Shown: piece by piece, positions 36,347 to 44,556 of the stretch | Numbering within the stretch: the first letter of the stretch is position 1 | Layout: the number at the start of each line of letters is the position of its first letter | Assembly: GCF_900142625.1 (NCBI RefSeq) | Contig: NZ_FRBN01000022.1 | Span: 1 to 56,888 of the forward strand | DNA: 56,888 nt | Origin: Roseovarius marisflavi | Lineage (GTDB): Bacteria > Pseudomonadota > Alphaproteobacteria > Rhodobacterales > Rhodobacteraceae | Reading direction: 5' to 3' | The notes under the pieces: model-generated | What the model was told of the DNA's origin: nothing | The model's database searches: none | What the model saw: only the letters and a program-made list of their open reading frames with translations | Translations under genes and position numbers: made by a program

Positions 36347-36639
36347 TGGGAATCACCTCTGGCATCGTGCTTTTCGCCGTGATCTGGTTCATGACCTTTC
36401 TCGTCGTGATCCCGATTCGCATTCAGACACAGGGCGATTTGAACGAGGTCGTGCCAGGCACCCATGCCGGATCGCCCGAGCATCATCACCTGCGCAAAAA
36501 GGCCTGGATCACCACCGGGCTCAGTGTCGTTCTCTGGGCGATCATCGGCGGCACGATCCTGTCGGGAAAGATTACGGTGCGTGATCTTGATACCTTCATG
36601 TTCAACCGGATGGGCCCCGAGCAGAGCGCGCCGCAATAG
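36346..36639 (+). CDS. DUF1467 family membrane protein
   Basis: A 97-residue inner-membrane protein with two predicted helices, ITSGIVLFAVIWFMTFLVVI at the N-terminus and WITTGLSVVLWAIIGGTILS in the middle, separated by a hydrophilic segment with HAGSPEHHHLRKK. This is the layout of DUF1467, an alphaproteobacterial family of unknown function commonly placed after mce. The start overlaps the mce stop by one base. Its 3' end overlaps the reverse-strand EI24 gene by 38 bases. Confidence 0.88.
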   Translation: MGITSGIVLFAVIWFMTFLVVIPIRIQTQGDLNEVVPGTHAGSPEHHHLRKKAWITTGLSVVLWAIIGGTILSGKITVRDLDTFMFNRMGPEQSAPQ

Positions 36640-37312
36640 CGTGATAGATATGGGTAAAGGTGGCCGCGCCCAGGATCGGGATCACCAGATTGATCAGCGG
36701 CACCGATAGAGGCATCGCCATAAGCGTGCCCGCCGCCCAGATCGTCAGCCGGTTCTTGCGCCGCAGGTCCTTGGCGCGCGCGCGGCCGATGCGGCGCATG
36801 GCGGCCAGTTGGAAATATTCCATCCCCAGCAAATAACCGTTCAACGCCCAGAAAATGAAAAGCGCGAAGGGTGTGAAAATCGCATAGGCAATCAGCGCCA
36901 CGATATTGGCCCCGATCAGGATGCCCAGGAAATTCACCGTATCGCGCAGGGCCTCGCCAAACGGCACCTTGCTCGCCGTCCCAAGGCCGGGATAATGGCG
37001 ATCCTCGACCGCCTGCGCCACCTCGTCGAGAAACATCGAGGTGATGGCAGAGGCCACCGGCACCATCAAAAACGCTGACACGATCATCATCAGCAAAAAG
37101 CTGCTCCAGCCCAACAGGTCGTTAAGCCAGGTCACCTCGCCGATCAGCGGCAGGGTGCTTGTATCGCCAACCGCCCATTGGATGAGCCCCAGAAAAAGCG
37201 CATAGGCGGCAATCAAAAGCGCCAGCGTCAGGCCGACCCCAATCAGCAGAACACGCTGAAAGCGCCGGTCACCAACCTGCGACAGAGCCTTGAAAAAGCT
37301 GGTAAATATCAT
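36602..37312 (-). CDS. EI24 domain membrane protein
   Basis: A 236-residue inner-membrane protein with four to five hydrophobic segments (VLLIGVGLTLALLIAAYALF, FLLMMIVSAFLMVPVASAIT, LIGANIVALIAYAIFTPFAL) and the EI24/CysZ-type segment ALNGYLLGMEYFQLAAMRR near residues 155-173. CysZ relatives import sulfate, but this subgroup is uncharacterised and no cysteine-synthesis genes are nearby. It overlaps the upstream nitroreductase by 4 bases, so the two form one operon. Confidence 0.85.
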   Translation of the reverse strand: MIFTSFFKALSQVGDRRFQRVLLIGVGLTLALLIAAYALFLGLIQWAVGDTSTLPLIGEVTWLNDLLGWSSFLLMMIVSAFLMVPVASAITSMFLDEVAQAVEDRHYPGLGTASKVPFGEALRDTVNFLGILIGANIVALIAYAIFTPFALFIFWALNGYLLGMEYFQLAAMRRIGRARAKDLRRKNRLTIWAAGTLMAMPLSVPLINLVIPILGAATFTHIYHAIAARSARGPSG

Positions 37313-37887
37313 GCCGAAATCCAGGTGGTGATCTGGTCGAGATCGGGGCGTGGCCGTTCCGGCGGCGCGCTGCCTTCGGTGCCGATATGGATGAACCCGG
37401 CGATCCGCTCGGGCGATGTAAGGCCAAGCGCGGCTTCGGCAAAATCGCGGTCATGGCTTGCCCATCCGCTCAGCCAATTGGCGCCCCACCCCGCCGCAAG
37501 CGCGGCATTCAAAAGCGCAAGGCAGACACCGCCCGCCGCATAGGTCTGTTCAATCGCCGGGATTTTCTCGGAGGGTTTTTGCACCTCGATCACGGCCACC
37601 GCCAGATGCGCCGTGTCAAACTGCCCCTTTGCCTTGGCGATATCCTCGGGGGATTTGCCAAGCCGCGCGCCAACCCCCTCGATCAGCCCCGCAATCCGCA
37701 ACAGCGCGCCGCGTTCCAGCACGATAAAGCGCCAGGGTTCAAGCTTGCCATGATCCGGGCTTCGGGCGGCGGCGGTCAGAAGCGGGCGCAATTCGGCGCG
37801 CGCGGGAACCGGCAGAACAAGCGTCTTTGCCGGACGCGAGCGGCGGGTTTGCAGAAATTCAAGGGCGGCGGGGTTCGGAACGGGCAT
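37309..37887 (-). CDS. Nitroreductase family protein
   Basis: A 192-residue FMN-dependent oxidoreductase of the small YdjA-like type: the FMN phosphate contact TRRSRPAKT at residues 14-22, SPDHGKLEPWRFIVLER near 43-59, and the glycine-rich GWGANWLSGW later. Such enzymes reduce nitro compounds or quinones with NAD(P)H; the natural substrate is unknown. Start 37887 gives MPVPNPAALEFLQ. It leads the EI24 gene with a 4-base overlap. Confidence 0.88.
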   Translation of the reverse strand: MPVPNPAALEFLQTRRSRPAKTLVLPVPARAELRPLLTAAARSPDHGKLEPWRFIVLERGALLRIAGLIEGVGARLGKSPEDIAKAKGQFDTAHLAVAVIEVQKPSEKIPAIEQTYAAGGVCLALLNAALAAGWGANWLSGWASHDRDFAEAALGLTSPERIAGFIHIGTEGSAPPERPRPDLDQITTWISA

Positions 37888-38001
37888 GGCAACCTTTCAT
37901 CTTTATCACGGCCTACATGTCGGCAAGCCGGGGGGCAGGGTCAAGGGGCCGCGCCGTTTAAAACCACTTGGAGCGCGCCGGGCCAGCGGGTAATCAAACC
38001 C

Positions 38002-38256
38002 ATGGATATCCCTGATCTCAGCCACCTCGCGCGCTCCGGCACCCAGATTGCCCTGCGGGTGACACCCAAAGCCTCGCGCAACCGCATTACCTTTGAGGCG
38101 GATCAGCTCCGGGTCTATGTCACCACCGTGCCCGAGGACGGCCGCGCCAATGCCGCCGTGCAAAAGCTGTTGGCCAAGGCGCTCGGCCTGCCCAAGACGC
38201 GCCTGCGGCTCATTCGCGGGCAGACCTCGCGCGACAAGGTGTTCGAGGTGGAATAG
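38002..38256 (+). CDS. DUF167 / UPF0235 family protein
   Basis: An 84-residue protein of the YggU type, with QIALRVTPKASRNRITFEAD, then LRVYVTTVPEDGRANAAVQK and the closing IRGQTSRDKVFEVE. Members are small, structured and of unknown function. No clear ribosome site precedes the ATG. It stands alone between the nitroreductase operon and the methionine-rich protein gene. The 123-base gap after it (38257-38379) shows nothing I can name. Confidence 0.87.
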   Translation: MDIPDLSHLARSGTQIALRVTPKASRNRITFEADQLRVYVTTVPEDGRANAAVQKLLAKALGLPKTRLRLIRGQTSRDKVFEVE

Positions 38257-38379
38257 ATTTAGGACGCATGTGCGCGCTATTGAACGACGCCTCCGGTGCG
38301 ACCGGAAAATACCTCACCCTGTCTCATAACGCCGTGCCGCCAAGCTAAGCTGGCCGTGAAGCGGCGGCGGCACGCGCCG

Positions 38380-38877
38380 CTATTGGCCCGGTTCGATCCA
38401 GCCGGTATGGCGATTCACGTTCAGCCGTTGCACGAGCGAGCCGTCTTTGGTGACGATATCGGCTGTGATGGTATCGGAATCCTTTTCGTCGATATTGCCA
38501 AGTTTGAGGTTTGGGTTGTTCATCCAGCGAAGTCTATACTCCATCATGTGCCTGACATCGCCGATATCGAGATCCTCCCGCACTGACGGCATCATGCCGG
38601 GACCAGCACCGCCCGGCTGGTTGAAGCCCGGACCCATCATGTAGCCCGGACCCATCATATAGCCCTGGCCCATCATGTGGCCCGGATTCATCATATACCC
38701 CGGAGCCATCATGTGACCTGGATCCATCATGTAACCTTGACCCATCATCTGGCCTTGGCCCCATCCGTTTTGCCATCCATGGGAACGGTTGAAATCGTGA
38801 GCTAGAGCGGGAACGGAAAGCGACAGGGCCGTTAGACCTGTTACCCCAAGAATTTCAATCATCAGCTTTAGTGACAT
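38380..38877 (-). CDS. Exported methionine-rich repeat protein
   Basis: A 165-residue protein starting MSLKLMIEILGVTGLTALSL, with a signal peptide cleaved after ALA. Residues about 44-85 are seven hexapeptide repeats of the form MM-x-P/Q-G-Y/H/F, rich in methionine with some histidine, the kind of surface that binds Cu(I) or similar soft metals in periplasmic proteins. The C-terminal third (NPNLKLGNIDEKDSDTITAD, VTKDGSLVQRLNVNRHTGW) resembles a conserved PepSY-like segment. The start at 38877 has a GGGAGGA site. An FNR-like box lies about 65 bases upstream. A metal or copper role is inference; no copper genes are adjacent. Confidence 0.78.
   Translation of the reverse strand: MSLKLMIEILGVTGLTALSLSVPALAHDFNRSHGWQNGWGQGQMMGQGYMMDPGHMMAPGYMMNPGHMMGQGYMMGPGYMMGPGFNQPGGAGPGMMPSVREDLDIGDVRHMMEYRLRWMNNPNLKLGNIDEKDSDTITADIVTKDGSLVQRLNVNRHTGWIEPGQ
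38623..38748 (-). repeat. 18-bp tandem repeat, seven units, inside the methionine-rich gene
   Basis: Seven in-frame 18-bp units (38623-38640, then every 18 bases to 38748), each with ATGATG at its 5' end on the coding strand, encode MMGQGY, MMDPGH, MMAPGY, MMNPGH, MMGQGY, MMGPGY and MMGPGF. Units differ by a few bases, so the array is old enough to have diverged. Confidence 0.9.
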
Positions 38878-38942
38878 TGCGTTTCCTCCCTCGGCATTGC
38901 GCCTCTGACCGGGGGAGGGTATCGAAGAACGCCTGTTCCAAA

Positions 38943-38956
38943 CTGACATAAATCAA
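38943..38956 (-). promoter_or_regulatory. FNR-like box upstream of the methionine-rich protein gene
   Basis: On the reverse strand the site reads TTGAT-TTAT-GTCAG, a perfect left half and a partial right half of the FNR/CRP-type consensus TTGAT-N4-ATCAA. A weak -10 candidate GATACC lies about 29 bases downstream. The rest of the 264-base gap up to kdsD (38878-39141) has a small CCCGC/GCGGG hairpin near 39021-39041 and nothing else I can name. Confidence 0.5.
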
Positions 38957-39141
38957 AGGTGACGCCAGATTTTGGAGGGGGCATTTGCCTGTGTTTCGCT
39001 TGGGCAAAATACATCGGTCCACCCCGCTTTCGCGCGTGCGGGATATAGCTTTAAGTCGGCCATTTACAGGATCAGCGGCGGCCCATGCGCCCGCTTGCGG
39101 GGCGCGGCGCTCAGAGGTTTTGTGATGTCAGGTGGCCGCCT

Positions 39142-40101
39142 CTAGGCAACGCCCGCGCGCAGGGCGTCATGGATATGCACCAATCCCTGTAGCTGCCCGG
39201 CGTCATCGACCGCGAAAAGCGCGCTGATCTTATGGGTGTTCATCACCCCAAGCGCCTCGGACAACAACGCATCCGGCGAAATGCTGCGTGGGTTATAGGT
39301 GGCGATCTCGCCGGCGGTGCGGCTCATCAACTGATCAAGATTTCGCCGCAAGTCACCATCGGTGATCACCCCCCTGAGCATGCCATTCTCGACCAAAGCC
39401 GCCACGCCAAAGCCCTTGGCGGTCATCTCAAGCAGGGTTTCGCCCATATTCGTATTGGCCGCGACCACCGGCAGGGCATCGCCCCGGTGCATCACCGACG
39501 ACACCTTGAGCAATTGCGCCCCAAGCGTGCCGCCAGGATGAAAGGCCATGAAATTCTCGCGCTCGAACCCGCGCATCCGCATCATCGCCACCGCCAGGGC
39601 ATCGCCAAGCGCCAGCGTGCAGGTCGTGCTTGTGGTCGGCGCCATGCCGATGGCACAGGCCTCGGGCGCATTGGGCAGCTCAAGCAGGTGATCGGCCTGT
39701 TGCGCCAGAGTGCTGTCGGCCTTTTTGGTGATCGCCACCAGAGGGATCGCAAAACGGCGGGTATGGGCGATGATATCGGCCAGTTCGCGGGTCTCGCCGG
39801 AATTGGAAATAAGGATCACCGCATCCTGATCGGTGATCATGCCGAGGTCGCCATGGCTGGCCTCGCCGGGGTGGACATATTGCGCCGGGGTGCCGGTGCT
39901 GGCCATGGTCGCGGCGATCTTGGCCGCGATATGCCCCGACTTGCCCATGCCCGACACGATCACGCGACCGCGCACCTGCAACAGCTCGATGATCACCTGA
40001 TCAAAGCGTTCCGGAAGGCCATCGCGCAGCGTGTTCAGCGCCTCGGCCTCGATCCGCAAGACCTCTCGGGCAATTTCGGTCGGCGTTTGGCTGGCTGTCA
40101 T
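39142..40101 (-). CDS. kdsD: Arabinose-5-phosphate isomerase (KdsD/KpsF family)
   Basis: A 319-residue enzyme that converts ribulose-5-phosphate to arabinose-5-phosphate, the first step to KDO of lipopolysaccharide. It has an N-terminal SIS domain (GRVIVSGMGKSGHIAAKIAA and ILISNSGETRELADIIAH) and two C-terminal CBS repeats (from about residue 200, e.g. VMNTHKISALFAVDDAGQLQ). The start at 40101 has an AGAGGAG site. The gene is divergent from the MFS transporter. No other KDO genes are in the window. Confidence 0.93.
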   Translation of the reverse strand: MTASQTPTEIAREVLRIEAEALNTLRDGLPERFDQVIIELLQVRGRVIVSGMGKSGHIAAKIAATMASTGTPAQYVHPGEASHGDLGMITDQDAVILISNSGETRELADIIAHTRRFAIPLVAITKKADSTLAQQADHLLELPNAPEACAIGMAPTTSTTCTLALGDALAVAMMRMRGFERENFMAFHPGGTLGAQLLKVSSVMHRGDALPVVAANTNMGETLLEMTAKGFGVAALVENGMLRGVITDGDLRRNLDQLMSRTAGEIATYNPRSISPDALLSEALGVMNTHKISALFAVDDAGQLQGLVHIHDALRAGVA

Positions 40102-40217
40102 GGCGTGGCTCCTCTTTGCCCGACTGATAGCGCGCTCCGGCCCCAAGGCCAAGCCCCCGCCGCGAGGCCGCATTTTGCGGCTGGTCAGTGCAGGCGGGCC
40201 GCTCTAACGTCGCGTCC

Positions 40218-41435
40218 ATGAGTGCCGATATCCAGATCCTTGATAGCCGCTATGCTTGGACGCGGCTTGCCGTCTCGCTTTTGATCGCGATGGTGGGCAA
40301 TGTCGGCATGTGGTCGATCATCGTGGTGATGCCCGCGATGCAGGCCGAGTTTGGGGTCGATCGTGCGGCGGCCTCGCTGCCTTATACGATGACCATGGTC
40401 GGCTTTGCGCTCGGTAATTTCGGCATTGGCCGGATCGTCGACCGCTTTGGGGTCACGACCGCGCTTTGTGGTGCGGCGGTGCTTATTTCCGTCGCCACCG
40501 GCCTGGCGGCGATAAGCCCGTCGGTGGTTGTTCTGTCGGCGCTGCAAATCGCGATCGGCTTTGGCACCGCCGCCAGCTTTGGCCCGCTGATCGCCGATGT
40601 CTCGCTCTGGTTCGTGCGCCGCCGGGGTATCGCCGTGGCGATCACCGCGAGTGGCAACTACCTTTCGGGGGCGATCTGGCCGGTGATCCTTGCCGGTATT
40701 CTGGCAAATCAGGGCTGGCGCGCGGTCTATATGGTGCTGGCGGTGGTCACGGTGGTGACGGTCATCCCGCTGGCCCTTCTGCTGCGCCGCCGGGTGCCGC
40801 TGGCGGCACGCGCGCATGCCGATACGCTCTCGAATGCGCGGGCCAGTGCCGTCGGCATCCCGCCGCGCACCCTGATGCTTATGCTCGGGCTGGCTGGGGT
40901 GGGGTGCTGTGTGGCGATGTCGATGCCGCAGGTCCATATTGTCAGCTATTGCGTCGACCTTGGCTATGGCCCCGCAGTCGGCTCGCAGATGCTGTCGCTG
41001 ATGCTTTTGGGCGGGGTGGTGTCGCGGCTGATCTCGGGGTTGATGGCTGACCGGCTCGGCGGGGTGCGCACGCTTCTGATCGGCTCGACCCTGCAATGCA
41101 TTGCCCTGTTCTTTTACCTGCCCTCGGGTGGGCTGACCTCGCTTTACGTGGTCAGCCTTGTCTTTGGTCTGGCCCAGGGGGGGATCGTGCCGAGCTATGC
41201 GGTGATCGTGCGCGAATACATGCCGAGCCACGAGGCGGGGCGGCGCGTCGGCTTTGTCCTGATGTCGACCATCGCAGGCATGGCGCTTGGCGGTTGGATG
41301 TCGGGCTGGATATATGACCTGACCGGCAGCTACCAGATGGCGTTCCTCAACGGGATCGCCTGGAATGCCCTCAATATCGGGATCATCGCCCTGATCCTGA
41401 CGCGCACCCGCACCCGCCAGCCTCAACTTGCCTGA
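40218..41435 (+). CDS. MFS transporter
   Basis: A 405-residue inner-membrane carrier with 12 hydrophobic segments. The loop between helices 2 and 3, GFALGNFGIGRIVDRFGVTT, is the MFS signature region, and LISGLMADRLGGVRTLLIGS is its repeat in the second half. The substrate is unknown; the sequence has the look of the OFA/monocarboxylate-type carriers. The ATG at 40218 lacks a ribosome site, so it could be leaderless or start at the GTG 30 bases upstream. It ends near a long inverted repeat shared with trhO. Confidence 0.87.
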   Translation: MSADIQILDSRYAWTRLAVSLLIAMVGNVGMWSIIVVMPAMQAEFGVDRAAASLPYTMTMVGFALGNFGIGRIVDRFGVTTALCGAAVLISVATGLAAISPSVVVLSALQIAIGFGTAASFGPLIADVSLWFVRRRGIAVAITASGNYLSGAIWPVILAGILANQGWRAVYMVLAVVTVVTVIPLALLLRRRVPLAARAHADTLSNARASAVGIPPRTLMLMLGLAGVGCCVAMSMPQVHIVSYCVDLGYGPAVGSQMLSLMLLGGVVSRLISGLMADRLGGVRTLLIGSTLQCIALFFYLPSGGLTSLYVVSLVFGLAQGGIVPSYAVIVREYMPSHEAGRRVGFVLMSTIAGMALGGWMSGWIYDLTGSYQMAFLNGIAWNALNIGIIALILTRTRTRQPQLA

Positions 41436-41449
41436 GAGGGCGCATTTAT

Positions 41450-41507
41450 GAGTATTTTTGCCAAGAAGAAGTTGCACCCGCCCTGCTTCTTCTTGGTCCA
41501 AATACTC
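41450..41507. terminator. Long inverted repeat between convergent MFS and trhO genes
   Basis: Two 22-base arms, 41450-41471 (begins GAGTATTT, ends CCAAGAAGAAG) and 41486-41507 (the reverse complement), match at 19 of 22 positions around a 14-base loop. It sits exactly between two converging genes, so a two-way terminator is likely; I remember similar GAGTATTT...AAGAAG sequences from other Rhodobacteraceae genomes. Confidence 0.75.
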
Positions 41508-41544
41508 AAATCCGAAACCGGCAAGATGCGCAAGGTCACAGGGG

Positions 41545-42459
41545 TTACTCTTCGTGTATCACCTTGATATGGCGCTCGCCGCGCGCCTCGGCCAGTGCCA
41601 TCTGCTTCTCGCGCTCGCGAAAGCGGTCTTTGTGCTCTTCCGTCGTCTCATCGCAGCATTGATGACAGGCGACGCCCTCTTCATATTCGGGGCGTTTGGT
41701 GTCTTCGGGCAGGATCGGGCGGCGGCAGGCATGACAGAGCCGGTGCGGACCCTTAACAAGGCCATGACCTACCGAGACACGCGCATCGAAGACGAAGCAC
41801 TCGCCCTGCCATGTGCTTTGTGCCTCTGGCACCTCTTCGAGATATTTCAGGATGCCGCCCTTGAGGTGATAGACATCCTCCACGCCCTGACCAAGCAGGT
41901 AATTGGTGGATTTTTCGCAGCGGATTCCGCCGGTGCAGAACATCGCGATCCGCTTGTTGTGAAAGCGGTGCTTGTTTTCCTCCCACCAGGCGGGAAAATC
42001 GCGAAAGCTGGCGGTTTCGGGGTCGACGGCGCCCTTGAAGGTGCCAATCGCCACTTCGTAATCATTTCGGGTGTCGATCACGGCCACATCAGGGCTTTCA
42101 ATCAGGGCGTTCCAATCGCCCGGATCGACATAATGCCCAACCTGCGCAAGCGGGTCGACATCGGGCTGGCCCATCGTGACGATCTCTTTCTTCAACCGCA
42201 CCTTGAGGCGGCGAAAGGGCTGATCGGCACTGCTGCTTTCTTTCCATTCCAGATCGCCACAGCCGGGCAGGGCGCGGATATGTGCGATGACGCGGGCGAT
42301 CCCCGCATCCGGGCCCGCGATCGTGCCATTGATCCCCTCGCGGGCAAGCAACAAGGACCCGCTGATCTTCTCGGCCTCGCAGAGCGCCAGAAGGGGACCC
42401 TGAATCGCAGCGGGGTCGTCAAAGCGGGTGAAATGATAGAGCGCGGCAATCTTGTACAT
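41545..42459 (-). CDS. trhO: tRNA uridine(34) hydroxylase, rhodanese-type
   Basis: TrhO (YceA) hydroxylates U34 of certain tRNAs using oxygen. The 304-residue protein has the N-terminal UPF0176 domain (MYKIAALYHFTRFDDPAAIQ) and a rhodanese domain with the catalytic Cys175 in IAMFCTGGIRCEKSTNYLLG, then a C-terminal region with paired CXXC motifs (RLCHACRRPI, VACHQCC) suggesting metal binding. Start 42459 was chosen by family similarity; ATG 42477 would add six residues and neither has a strong ribosome site. It is divergent from pncA. Confidence 0.92.
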   Translation of the reverse strand: MYKIAALYHFTRFDDPAAIQGPLLALCEAEKISGSLLLAREGINGTIAGPDAGIARVIAHIRALPGCGDLEWKESSSADQPFRRLKVRLKKEIVTMGQPDVDPLAQVGHYVDPGDWNALIESPDVAVIDTRNDYEVAIGTFKGAVDPETASFRDFPAWWEENKHRFHNKRIAMFCTGGIRCEKSTNYLLGQGVEDVYHLKGGILKYLEEVPEAQSTWQGECFVFDARVSVGHGLVKGPHRLCHACRRPILPEDTKRPEYEEGVACHQCCDETTEEHKDRFREREKQMALAEARGERHIKVIHEE

Positions 42460-42564
42460 GGCCCGCGATTTACCCATTTGGGCGCGCCTGAACAAGAGGA
42501 CAAAGTGGCGCCATTGACGCAAGACCCGCACCTGCGTACCCCTAAGGGATAAAAGGAGGCCCTC

Positions 42565-43161
42565 ATGACCCAAGCCCTGATCGTGATCGACGTGCAAAAC
42601 GATTTCTGCCCCGGTGGCGCCTTGGCGGTGGCGGGCGGCGATGAGATCGTGGCCGGCATCAACGCCCTCATGGCCGATTTCGCGACCGTGATCCTGACGC
42701 AGGACTGGCACCCGGCGGGGCACTCATCGTTTGCCTCGTCCCATCCCGGCAAGGCGCCGTTTGAGATGACCGAGATGCCCTATGGGCCACAGGTGCTCTG
42801 GCCCGATCATTGCGTTCAGGGCACGCCGGGTGCCGCGTTTCACGACGGGCTTGAGACGACCCGCGCCGATGCGATTATCCGCAAGGGCATGAACCCGGCG
42901 ATCGACAGCTATTCGGCTTTTTTCGAGAACGACCATGAAACACCCACCGGGCTTGACGGGTATCTGCGCACGCGCGGGATTGACGCGCTGACGATGGTCG
43001 GGCTGGCCACCGATTTCTGTGTCAATTTCTCGGCGGTCGATGCTGCGCGATTGGGGTATGATGTGAGCGTGCGGCGCGATCTGTGTCGCGCGATTGATCT
43101 TGATGGCTCGCTCGACGCGGCGCTTGCGGGCATGTGCGAGGCGGGGGTCACGCTTGTATGA
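42565..43161 (+). CDS. pncA: Nicotinamidase
   Basis: A 198-residue enzyme that deamidates nicotinamide to nicotinate in NAD salvage. The catalytic triad is visible: Asp9 in IVIDVQNDF, Lys107 in IIRKGMNP and Cys152 in ATDFCVNFSAVD; metal ligands Asp47, His49 and His53 lie in TQDWHPAGHSSFAS. An AAGGAGG site precedes the ATG. Four bases before its stop the window continues into the uracil-DNA-glycosylase-family gene, with which it is probably co-transcribed. Confidence 0.95.
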   Translation: MTQALIVIDVQNDFCPGGALAVAGGDEIVAGINALMADFATVILTQDWHPAGHSSFASSHPGKAPFEMTEMPYGPQVLWPDHCVQGTPGAAFHDGLETTRADAIIRKGMNPAIDSYSAFFENDHETPTGLDGYLRTRGIDALTMVGLATDFCVNFSAVDAARLGYDVSVRRDLCRAIDLDGSLDAALAGMCEAGVTLV

Positions 43162-43168
43162 GCCAGAG

Positions 43169-43756
43169 ATGACCCCGCTTGGCGATCAAATCCGCGCCTG
43201 CACCCTTTGCGCCGATCGTTTTGCGGCCACTCAAACGGGCCACAGCCCGCGCCCCGTGGTCTGGTTTCGCCCGTCGGCGCGCATCCTGATCGCAGGGCAG
43301 GCGCCGGGCGCGCGTGTGCATCAGTCGGGCAAGCCGTTTGATGACCCTTCGGGCGAGCGGTTGCGCGATTGGCTTGGGCTGAGCGAGGCAGAGTTTTACG
43401 ATCAGTCCCGAGTTGCCATCGTGCCCATGGGGTTTTGTTTTCCGGGCTATGATGCCAAGGGCTCTGACCTGCCGCCGCCGCGTATTTGCGGCGAGACATG
43501 GCACGACAGGGTCATGCAAGAGCTTGAAAAGATTGAGCTCACCATTCTTGTCGGCGGCTATGCCCATAAATATCATCTTGGCGTCAAATCCGGCGTGACC
43601 GATACGGTCAAGGGCTGGCGCGACCATGCACCGCGGCTTTTTGCCTTGCCGCACCCGTCCTGGCGCAATACCGCTTGGCTCAGAAAAAAACCGTGGTTCG
43701 AGGCAGATGTTCTGCCTGAATTACGTGCAGAGGTTCAAAGGCTTATCCATGACTGA
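43169..43756 (+). CDS. Uracil-DNA glycosylase family protein
   Basis: A 195-residue member of the uracil-DNA glycosylase superfamily (COG1573-like): IRACTLCADRFAATQTGHSP at the N-terminus, the active-site-like segment ILIAGQAPGARVHQSGKPF (residues 46-64), and the C-terminal PHPSWRNTAWLRKKPWFEAD. Only one CXXC pair is obvious, so an iron-sulfur cluster is uncertain, and the activity may differ from classical uracil removal. The start is uncertain: ATG 43169 or TTG 43154 inside pncA. It overlaps the SseB gene by 8 bases. Confidence 0.85.
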   Translation: MTPLGDQIRACTLCADRFAATQTGHSPRPVVWFRPSARILIAGQAPGARVHQSGKPFDDPSGERLRDWLGLSEAEFYDQSRVAIVPMGFCFPGYDAKGSDLPPPRICGETWHDRVMQELEKIELTILVGGYAHKYHLGVKSGVTDTVKGWRDHAPRLFALPHPSWRNTAWLRKKPWFEADVLPELRAEVQRLIHD

Positions 43757-44534
43757 GCTTACCCGCCTTGACGCCGCCCATGCCGCGATGGAGGCCGCCC
43801 CCGAGGACGGAGCCGCGCGCATGCGGTTTTATGAGACCCTCGCGGCGAGCGAGCTTTACCTCTTGCTGAAATCCGAGCCGGAGGGCGAGGCGATCGATCC
43901 CGAGGTGTTCGACCTCTCGGATCATTCCTTTGTTCTGGTGTTCGATCAAGAGGCCCGCCTAAGCAGCTTTGCCAACCGCCCGGCGCCCTATGCCGCGCTC
44001 AGCGGGCGGGGGATTGCCGCGATGCTGGCCGGGCAGGGCATCGGCCTTGGGGTCAATCTTGAGGTGGCGCCCTCGTCGATCCTCATTCCGCCCGAGGCGG
44101 TGGATTGGCTGGCCGAAACCCTGGGCACCGGCCCGTCAGAGATCGAGGCGCGGGTCGAGCGGTTTCACGCGCCCAAGGGCCTGCCGGAAAACGTTGTCGT
44201 TGCGCTTGATGCCCGGCTTGCGAGTGCCACCGGCCTTGCCTCACTGGCCTATCTGGTGGGGGTGACCTATGACAGCGGCGCGCAGGGGCACATGCTTGGT
44301 TTTGTCGACGCCGCGCCGGGCGCAGAGGCGGCCCTGGCACAGGCCGTGTCAGAGGTGCTCATCTTCTCCGGGCTTGAGGCCGCTGCGCTTGATGTGGCGT
44401 TTTTCGCCGCAAACGATCCGGCGGCCGCGCGGCTGTCGACCTGTGGATTGCGGTTTGACCTGCCGCAGCATTCGACGCCAGAGCCTCGGCGCGCGCCGGG
44501 CTCTGATCCCGCCAAACCCCCGATCCTCAAATAG
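43749..44534 (+). CDS. SseB family protein
   Basis: A 261-residue protein with the SseB N-terminal domain: ELYLLLKSEPEGEAIDPEVF, FVLVFDQEARLSSFANRPAP and the hydrophobic ILIPPEAVDWLAE. SseB-domain proteins are soluble and of unknown biochemical function; the name comes from enhanced serine sensitivity in E. coli. The start at 43749 overlaps the preceding gene by 8 bases (translational coupling). It is convergent with the GhrA-type gene, with 22 bases between. Confidence 0.84.
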   Translation: MTELTRLDAAHAAMEAAPEDGAARMRFYETLAASELYLLLKSEPEGEAIDPEVFDLSDHSFVLVFDQEARLSSFANRPAPYAALSGRGIAAMLAGQGIGLGVNLEVAPSSILIPPEAVDWLAETLGTGPSEIEARVERFHAPKGLPENVVVALDARLASATGLASLAYLVGVTYDSGAQGHMLGFVDAAPGAEAALAQAVSEVLIFSGLEAAALDVAFFAANDPAAARLSTCGLRFDLPQHSTPEPRRAPGSDPAKPPILK

Positions 44535-44556
44535 CGACGCCGCGCAGAGGGGGCGC

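Noticed and set aside
38623..38748. Tandem 18-bp units considered as a CRISPR-like array
   Set aside because: Units are contiguous without spacers, in frame, and encode a regular peptide repeat.
42514..42542. TTGACG near 42514 as a promoter for pncA
   Set aside because: The matching -10 position reads TACCCC, too far from consensus to claim.
43094..43168. Upstream extension of the uracil-DNA-glycosylase-family gene into pncA
   Set aside because: The added residues are arginine-rich shadow of pncA and not part of the family; only the TTG at 43154 or ATG at 43169 is plausible.
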